Assembly: GCA_041658605.1 (NCBI GenBank)
Contig: JBAZZU010000037.1
Location: 1 to 19,102, forward strand
Reading direction: 5' to 3'
Length of the DNA: 19,102 nt
Origin: JBAZWE01 sp041658605
Lineage (GTDB): Bacteria; Actinomycetota; Thermoleophilia; BMS3ABIN01
The position numbers were made by a program, and so were the translations under genes. The notes beneath the pieces were generated by a model that saw only the letters and a list, made by a program, of their open reading frames with translations, did no database searches and was not told where the DNA came from. The first letter of the stretch is position 1; each line of letters starts with the position of its first letter. Of the stretch, positions 14,915-19,102 are shown in pieces.

Positions 14915-15678
14915 TGGATCCATCCTCCAGGACACCAAAGGCACCTGAAAAGCCCGAGCAGGACGAGAGCAGGGGCGCGACCGAGATGGAGCGGAGGACT
15001 TTCCTGAAACTGGGGCTCGCGATCACCGGAGTTTTCGCCGGCGGGACGCTCCTTTCGGCAGTCTCCGTCGTTGACAGGGTCTTCGCCTCACGCCAGGAGT
15101 TCGCTGACCAGTACCCATACAAGCCTCACTACAGCATGATCATCAGGCAGGACAACTGCATCGACTGTGAGCGTTGCGTGGAAGCGTGCGCCAAAACGAA
15201 CCACGTTCCAGAGTACGGCTACCGCACGAGGATCCTGGAGCAGGAGCACCCGGAGAGCAGCAATCGGACACGGGAGTTCATACCGGTGCTCTGTAACCAC
15301 TGCAACAACCCGGCCTGCGTCAGGGCCTGTCCAACAAAAGCAACATACAAGAACAAAGAGAACGGCATCGTGATGGTTGATAAGGAGAAATGCATCGGCT
15401 GCAAGACCTGCATGTCGGCATGTCCGTTCAACGGCAGGTACTACAACGAAGAGACCAAGTCCGTCGATAAATGCAACTTCTGCTTTGACACGCGCTTAAG
15501 CCAGGGCGAGACACTCACCGCCTGCGCGGCGGCCTGTCCCGCAAAGGTCCGGATCTTCGGTGACCTGGCGGATCCGCAGAGTGAAGTGTACCAGCGGGTC
15601 CACAACGTAGAAAAAGCCGTATGGGTCCAACGTCCCGAAACGGGTGTGAAGCCCAATGTCTTCTACACGAAAGGCTAG
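14914..15678 (+). CDS. Tat-exported four-[4Fe-4S] ferredoxin subunit (HybA/DsrO/NrfC-like)
   Basis: A 254-residue electron-transfer subunit. The N-terminus has a twin-arginine signal, ERRTFLKLG (26-34), followed by a hydrophobic segment, so the folded protein is exported and faces the outside, possibly still anchored. Sixteen cysteines form four clusters: CIDCERCVEAC, CNHCNNPACVRAC, CIGCKTCMSAC, and the split CNFC...CAAAC. This is the set found in the electron-transfer subunits of molybdopterin oxidoreductases, hydrogenase-2 and DsrMKJOP. The start at 14914 overlaps the preceding stop and has AAGGAGG (14897-14903) behind it; an alternative ATG at 14986 would also keep the Tat motif. It should relay electrons between the NrfD protein and the triheme cytochrome encoded 9 bases downstream. 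Confidence 0.93.
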   Translation: MDPSSRTPKAPEKPEQDESRGATEMERRTFLKLGLAITGVFAGGTLLSAVSVVDRVFASRQEFADQYPYKPHYSMIIRQDNCIDCERCVEACAKTNHVPEYGYRTRILEQEHPESSNRTREFIPVLCNHCNNPACVRACPTKATYKNKENGIVMVDKEKCIGCKTCMSACPFNGRYYNEETKSVDKCNFCFDTRLSQGETLTACAAACPAKVRIFGDLADPQSEVYQRVHNVEKAVWVQRPETGVKPNVFYTKG

Positions 15679-15687
15679 GGTGAAATT

Positions 15688-16143
15688 ATGAAAAACAGAC
15701 TCATAATTCTGCCGGTACTGCTGGTCTCCATGGCCGTTGGGTTCGTCGTATACCGGAGCCCGGGTTTCGCGGAAGACATAAGCGCGGCGGATGGCGCTCA
15801 AAGCGTCTACCAGGGTCCCGCTGAAGATATAAGCATCAGGACAGGCGGCGCGCAAAGCAGCGTCCCGGCGGACATCTACTACACCGAGTCCGTAAAGTCC
15901 GTCATCTTCAGCCACAAGGCGCACGCGGTTGACGCCGGATATAAGTGCACCACCTGCCATGACGGCATCTTCCAGATGAAGGCGAAGAACGTCGAGGGCA
16001 AGCCTGACTTCAACATGAAGGGGCTGGCTGACGGAAAGTACTGCGGCATGTGTCACTCATCCAGGGACAAAGTCGCATTTTCTTCTGATACCCAGTGCGC
16101 CAGATGCCATGTCGGCGTGAAGGGGCTCGAACAGGAGCAATAG
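15688..16143 (+). CDS. Periplasmic triheme c-type cytochrome (c7/c3-like)
   Basis: A 151-residue exported cytochrome. An N-terminal hydrophobic signal (5-22) ends near GFAED, followed by a low-complexity acidic linker. The haem domain begins at VIFSHKAH (72-79), which offers axial histidines, and has three covalent haem sites: CTTCH (87-91), CGMCH (119-123) and CARCH (137-141). The spacing and the FSHKxH...GKYCGMCH...AFS...CxRCH layout are those of the c7-type triheme domain. It is preceded by a TAGGGTG ribosome binding site. Maturation would need the CcsA system at the left end. Likely role: accept or donate electrons outside the membrane for the NrfD/ferredoxin pair; the external partner is not in the window. 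Confidence 0.93.
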   Translation: MKNRLIILPVLLVSMAVGFVVYRSPGFAEDISAADGAQSVYQGPAEDISIRTGGAQSSVPADIYYTESVKSVIFSHKAHAVDAGYKCTTCHDGIFQMKAKNVEGKPDFNMKGLADGKYCGMCHSSRDKVAFSSDTQCARCHVGVKGLEQEQ

Positions 16144-16144
16144 G

Positions 16145-16159
16145 CTGGCAAAAAGCCAG
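16145..16159 (+). other. Small hairpin between cytochrome and membrane-protein genes
   Basis: CTGGC-AAAAA-GCCAG directly after the cytochrome stop. There is no T-run after it, so it is more likely an mRNA processing or stability element than a terminator. Confidence 0.4.
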
Positions 16160-16192
16160 TAAAGCAGTCAAACGAGAAAAGGGAGGATTAAA

Positions 16193-16525
16193 ATGGAAAA
16201 TGAACTGACAACCGCAGACAGGATTGCATTCGGGGAAAGAACAAGACAGACGGCAAGAGGAGCCATTGCCAAGGACGAGGCGCAGGCCAGGGAGGAAGAG
16301 GCCAAGGCGGCGGCGCGGCTCTCCGCGGTCGAGAAGACGACATTCGGCATAGCGTCGATCTTCTCAGGAATAGTACTGGTCGTCCTGCTGATGCTCACGA
16401 TAGTAGGTTTCATCTTCTCACCCATAGCGGATACGCTGGTTTTCGCACTGCTGACAGCAGCCACGGGCATTTCATCCTACGTCATCTGGAAGGGTGGAAA
16501 GTGCGTAAAGGGCAGCTCCTCCTGA
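16193..16525 (+). CDS. Small two-helix membrane protein of the redox module, function unknown
   Basis: A 110-residue protein not recognised by family. The first 45 residues are hydrophilic and alanine/glutamate/lysine/arginine-rich (RGAIAKDEAQAREEEAKAAAR), likely one amphipathic helix. Two hydrophobic helices follow (about 51-76 and 80-98) and a short basic tail with one cysteine (GGKCVKGSSS). It has a good ribosome binding site (GGGAGG, 16181-16186) and follows the cytochrome by 49 bases, with only a small non-terminator hairpin between them, so it is probably in the same transcript. Its size suggests an accessory or assembly subunit of the NrfD complex; this is inference from position only. 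Confidence 0.75.
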   Translation: MENELTTADRIAFGERTRQTARGAIAKDEAQAREEEAKAAARLSAVEKTTFGIASIFSGIVLVVLLMLTIVGFIFSPIADTLVFALLTAATGISSYVIWKGGKCVKGSSS

Positions 16526-16768
16526 GCAGGCTGTCGTGTCTGGACTAAAGAAAAACACGAGCGGCACATTGTTTGAGCTGGCGGTTGAAAGGTGCGGGGG
16601 CGAGCCAGGGACAGGACAAGGCCCGCAGTCTGGCGGTCCTGGCCTGGCAAACCCCGGCCCCTCATTGACGGGCAGACGGGCTGGCGGTCAGAAGCAGCCT
16701 GGTCACCGGGCCGATGAGGGGAAAACCATCGAGCTGGAAGTCTCCATTGATTCCAAGGAGGAAATCCG
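16526..16768 (+). other. Spacer with inverted repeat ahead of the response regulator
   Basis: A GC-rich stretch of 243 bases with many short repeats of CTGGC/GCCTGG type. A perfect 8-base inverted repeat, CCCCTCAT (16658-16665) and ATGAGGGG (16714-16721), encloses further pairing (GGCTG/CAGCC). A 78-codon open frame (16536-16772, GTG start) spans it and ends inside the regulator start. Its glycine/proline/glutamine-rich translation and weak ribosome binding site make it doubtful; only its last part (TIELEVSIDSKEEIR) looks protein-like, so a remnant of a lost upstream gene is possible. Confidence 0.35.
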
Positions 16769-17446
16769 GTGAGAAAGATAAGGATACTCATAGCCGACGA
16801 CCATGCGTTACTGCGATCGGGTCTTGTCCGGCTGCTGGAGGAGTCGGATGAGATCGAGGTTGTCGGAGAAGTGGAGAATGGATTCGATGCCGTCCAGAAG
16901 GCTCAGGAACTGCAACCGGATATGGTGCTCATGGATATCGGTATGCCGGTTATGAACGGCATCGAGGCGACAAAGCAGATAAAACAGTGGGACGATGATG
17001 TAAAGGTCCTGGTACTGACAGTGCACAACAACGAAGAGTACCTGTTCCAGTCATTCCAGGCTGGAGCCACCGGTTATCTGCTGAAGGAGGCCGCTGACAG
17101 TGATCTGATAAACGCCATCCAGGTGGTGGCAAGGGGCGACTATTTCCTTTATCCCCCGATCACCAAGATGATGGTTGATAATTCAATGCTGAAGCAGCGT
17201 CAGGAAAGGGAGCCTGCGGCGAACGCCAGCTCGCTGACCGATCGCGAACGCGAGATCCTCAAGCTGGTGGCCGAAGGCTATACCTGCCGCGAGATCGCTG
17301 AGCCTCTGTATATCAGTGTCAAAACCGTGGAGACCCACAAGGCAAACATCATGGAGAAGCTGAATCTGCACAAGCGCGCCGAACTGGTGCGTTACGCGAT
17401 ACACAAGGGCATACTGCAGGTCAATTCCGCCGAGGCATATGAATAG
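16769..17446 (+). CDS. NarL/FixJ-family two-component response regulator
   Basis: A 225-residue DNA-binding regulator. The receiver domain (1-120) has the acidic pair D10/D11, phospho-acceptor D56 in VLMDIGMP, T84 in VLVLTVH and K106 in YLLKEA, so it is complete. A linker (about 140-153) leads to the LuxR-type helix-turn-helix: LTDREREILKLVAEGYTCREIA, then SVKTVETHKANIMEKL. The GTG start at 16769 has AGGAGG about 6 bases upstream. No histidine kinase is adjacent, so it is an orphan here. It lies just downstream of the redox module on the same strand and could control it; the repeats at 13168-13327 are candidate targets (speculative). A strong terminator ends the unit. Confidence 0.93.
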   Translation: MRKIRILIADDHALLRSGLVRLLEESDEIEVVGEVENGFDAVQKAQELQPDMVLMDIGMPVMNGIEATKQIKQWDDDVKVLVLTVHNNEEYLFQSFQAGATGYLLKEAADSDLINAIQVVARGDYFLYPPITKMMVDNSMLKQRQEREPAANASSLTDREREILKLVAEGYTCREIAEPLYISVKTVETHKANIMEKLNLHKRAELVRYAIHKGILQVNSAEAYE

Positions 17447-17502
17447 GAGCAGAGGCTTGACCATAAATAATTATGCTCATCACAATCACATATCAATGTT
17501 TT

Positions 17503-17532
17503 AAGAAAGCCCCCGATCAAGGGGGCTTTCTT
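17503..17532. terminator. Strong intrinsic terminator, probably bidirectional
   Basis: A perfect 12-base-pair stem, AAGAAAGCCCCC and GGGGGCTTTCTT, with loop GATCAA. The T-rich descending arm serves the plus-strand regulator gene, and the symmetric A/T flanks let it serve the convergent minus-strand gene at 17591-18202 as well. Confidence 0.85.
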
Positions 17533-17590
17533 GTGTCCCAATCGTGTGTGAAAAAAAGACATGCTGATACGACTTTTTACGAGCGTGTTT

Positions 17591-18202
17591 CTACATCGTC
17601 GCGCCCGCCATCGAACCAGAGCTCACCAGCGCGCTGCCGTCCCAGTGGAACTGGACCGTGGAAGTGCCGCCGGTCGGACAACAGTGCGGGTCGGTTGGAA
17701 GATATACGTTGAATGTAACAGCGAAGGTCGTACCGTTCACTGTCTGGGCTGTTTGCGCGCTTGTGAAAACGTGTTCTCCCACAAGGTAACCGTCTACGAA
17801 GAAGTAGTAAAAATCACCGCCGTAGCTTGCGCTTCCGACCGGTGTCGCGTGGATGACGTGCAGAGTCGAGCCAGGCTGCCAGGTGGTACCAGGATCGATG
17901 GCCGCCATTCCATTACCTTGCGCTTCGACATAGGCCGTAGCGGTGCCAATAGTGAAATACGGGCCATGGGCAGGTTGCTGGGAGGCCGGGTTTGTATCCT
18001 CTTCGGCGTTTGCCACCGTGGTGGAATTCCTTGCCGCGGTCACTGTCCTGGAAGTAGTTACAGTCATGCCGGGTGTGGTTGCGCCAGTAACGGCATTATC
18101 GCTCGATGTAATGCGGCCAATAATGAAGGCGAGCAGAGCTACAACAAGAATAACAGCAGCTGAAACAATCCCGATCAGTATCTTTTTGTTTTTTGCGGTC
18201 AT
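17591..18202 (-). CDS. Membrane-anchored LppP/LprE-like extracytoplasmic protein
   Basis: A 203-residue protein with a basic start (MTAKNKK), one membrane segment (about 8-28), a threonine/serine/valine-rich linker (about 33-65) and an exported C-terminal domain. That domain ends in DPHCCPTGGTSTVQFHWDG (from D171, with C174/C175), which closely follows the closing pattern of the actinobacterial LppP/LprE family. There is no lipobox cysteine, so anchoring is by the helix rather than lipid. The ATG at 18202 follows AAGGAG with 6 bases; the GTG one codon upstream is less likely. The palindrome CAGTTTAACTG (18224-18234) lies in its upstream region. Molecular function of the family is not established. 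Confidence 0.8.
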   Translation of the reverse strand: MTAKNKKILIGIVSAAVILVVALLAFIIGRITSSDNAVTGATTPGMTVTTSRTVTAARNSTTVANAEEDTNPASQQPAHGPYFTIGTATAYVEAQGNGMAAIDPGTTWQPGSTLHVIHATPVGSASYGGDFYYFFVDGYLVGEHVFTSAQTAQTVNGTTFAVTFNVYLPTDPHCCPTGGTSTVQFHWDGSALVSSGSMAGATM

Positions 18203-18366
18203 CACTTTCTCCTTAATAGGTGGCAGTTTAACTGTTAGACGCCGCGGCGCTATAAAACTTACGGTTCAGTGAAGAGGCTATATGCGCAAGTTTCTGATTT
18301 CATGTCGCCGGGTAGATTCCTGCATCAGCAGCTGAAGCGTAACCATTCTGGATAAGGCGGGCGCGC

Positions 18367-18722
18367 ATGCTTAAGCTCATGAAAGAAGCAGCGGCAACAT
18401 CATCGGTTTCAAGGCCATCGGAACCATAAGACCGGTCGATTACGGCGAGCTGGTGCCGAAGTTTGAAGAGCTGATCAGCCGGGAGGGCACGGTACGGGTC
18501 CTCATGGATATGAGTGAGTACAAGTCCGAAGCTCCTGGAGCCTGGAAGGATGACCTTCGGTTCGGGCGGGAGTTCCACAAAAAGATAGAAAAGATGGCGA
18601 TCGTGGGAGACAAACGCTGGGAGAATTGGATGGCTGACTTCTGCGCGCCGTTTTACGCGCGCGCGGCGAGGTTCTTCCACACGGATGATTCGGTCGCGGT
18701 CTGGGAGTGGCTGCGGTCGTGA
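18367..18722 (+). pseudogene. SpoIIAA-like (STAS-related) protein gene with a one-base frameshift
   Basis: Two frames join to give a protein of about 118 residues, the usual length of the SpoIIAA-like family. The first codons (18367-18387) encode MLKLMKE. The rest is found in another frame from 18387 onward: SSGNIIGFKAIGTIRPVDYG, ELVPKFEELI, then DMSEYK, a W-K-D-D-L segment, an H-K-K-I-E-K-M-A-I-V-G-D segment and a WLRS end. Restoring one base near 18387 reads straight through from ATG to the TGA at 18720-18722. The downstream frame alone has no good start. The break may be a true mutation or a sequencing error. Members of this family are small cytosolic proteins found singly; nothing nearby defines a role. 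Confidence 0.7.
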
Positions 18723-19102
18723 CCATCGCGCTGAATACATGCGGCCAATCCTTCAACCTCAATCGCGACCTTGCTGAAGGCGTTATACACTGCACGAAAT
18801 CATCTATTAATTTAGAAGGGGTGGATTCAGTCGATGACGACTGTGAAGGCTATATTTTTGAGTTCAGGCATTCAAATGCAACATCCTTTAATTGAAGGCA
18901 AATATATTAGTGGAAAGGCGCAGGAATCGAACTTTAAATCTTAAGCAGTTACTCCATCTGTCCGATGGCTTCCCATCTTTACTATTGAGGAATCCGGCAT
19001 GCAGATTATTTACAGGAATGAATACGTCATCCCGGAACATGATTGTCAGATCAGTGGAATTATTTTCCGATCAGACAGGTGTACATGAAAAGGTCTGCGA
19101 CA
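18723..19102. other. Right-end region without an intact gene
   Basis: A 380-base stretch holding the peptide-gene remnant (18850-18891) and, on the minus strand, a tRNA-like relic (18974-18911). The relic has GGGAAG pairing CTTTCC, a CATC/GATG stem, CTTAAGA like a Leu(UAA) anticodon loop, and GTTCGATTC. Its T-stem pairs at only two or three of five positions and it is only 64 bases long, so it is not a functional tRNA. An ATG at 19085 could open a gene beyond the window but lacks support. Confidence 0.4.
18850..18891 (-). pseudogene. Remnant of a second copy of the small peptide gene
   Basis: The minus strand reads LKDVAFECLNSKI then a stop, against LKDITFECPQWQC of the intact peptide at 4008-4139. 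Over the first 27 bases 22 are identical, and all five differences are transitions. A stop lies in frame eight codons before the first Leu codon and no start codon or ribosome binding site is seen, so it is a decayed fragment. Confidence 0.5.

Noticed and set aside
16536..16772. 78-codon open frame before the response regulator
   Set aside because: Glycine/proline-rich shadow-like translation, weak ribosome binding site, and it spans an inverted repeat; kept only as a possible remnant.
18707..18895. 62-codon plus-strand frame
   Set aside because: It overlaps the end of the SpoIIAA-like gene and the antisense peptide remnant, has no ribosome binding site and no family resemblance.
18911..18974. 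Functional tRNA-Leu(UAA) on the minus strand
   Set aside because: Only 64 bases, no variable arm, and the T-stem pairs at two or three of five positions.
19085..19102. Start of a new gene at the right edge (ATG AAA AGG...)
   Set aside because: Only six codons are visible and no clear ribosome binding site precedes it.
1..19102. CRISPR arrays, transposase genes, phage genes or toxin-antitoxin pairs
   Set aside because: No regularly spaced repeats and no such protein motifs were found in any frame.

Overview
The window looks like a chromosomal segment of a deep-branching, probably anaerobic or facultative member of the Actinomycetota. The evidence is an LppP/LprE-like secreted protein, a ZIP transporter of the SNFPEG type, a MrfA-type helicase, moderately high GC, a haem/cytochrome c maturation cluster, and a periplasmic triheme cytochrome module. 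The placement is inferred from gene content only; a Geothermincolia- or Coriobacteriia-like lineage would fit.

Layout. (1) 2-3880 (+): a tightly packed tetrapyrrole and cytochrome c cluster: ccsA (5' end probably cut by the window edge), precorrin-2 dehydrogenase, hemA and hemC, with 25- and 20-base overlaps at the last two junctions. (2) 3881-4405: a compact 'gap' that holds a complete small transcription unit. A promoter, a strong ribosome binding site, a 43-codon gene for a leader-core-like peptide and a terminator all lie on the minus strand. A perfect-minus-35 promoter faces the other way and reads into a 111-base hairpin. (3) 4397-9888 (-): MrfA-like DEAH helicase, a PII-type cation ATPase and a small zinc-ribbon protein. 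The first two have minus-10 boxes placed for leaderless transcripts. (4) 10207-12154 (+): two lipoproteins, the second a seven-repeat PD40 beta-propeller. (5) 12220-12990 (-): a ZIP family metal transporter.

(6) 12991-13687: about 700 bases, AT-rich in its middle and without a gene, containing a dyad, a 27-base imperfect direct repeat and a structured leader. (7) 13688-16525 (+): a redox module made of an NrfD-type quinone-interacting membrane protein, a Tat-exported four-cluster ferredoxin, a triheme c-type cytochrome and a small membrane protein. (8) 16769-17446 (+): an orphan NarL/FixJ response regulator, closed by a strong terminator. (9) 17591-18202 (-): the LppP/LprE-like anchored protein. 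(10) 18367-19102: a decaying region with a frameshifted SpoIIAA-like gene, a remnant of the same small peptide found in part 2, and a tRNA-like relic.

How the genes fit together: ccsA, hemA, hemC and the siroheme-branch enzyme supply haem and attach it to exported cytochromes. The NrfD/ferredoxin/triheme module is a consumer of that pathway and resembles in composition the JOP half of DsrMKJOP, without MK or a catalytic subunit. The most novel item is the orphan small peptide gene at 4008-4139. It has a RiPP-leader-like YxxPxL...T segment, a CPQWQC segment and a polyproline tail, with a decayed relative nearly 15 kb away and no maturation enzyme in the window.
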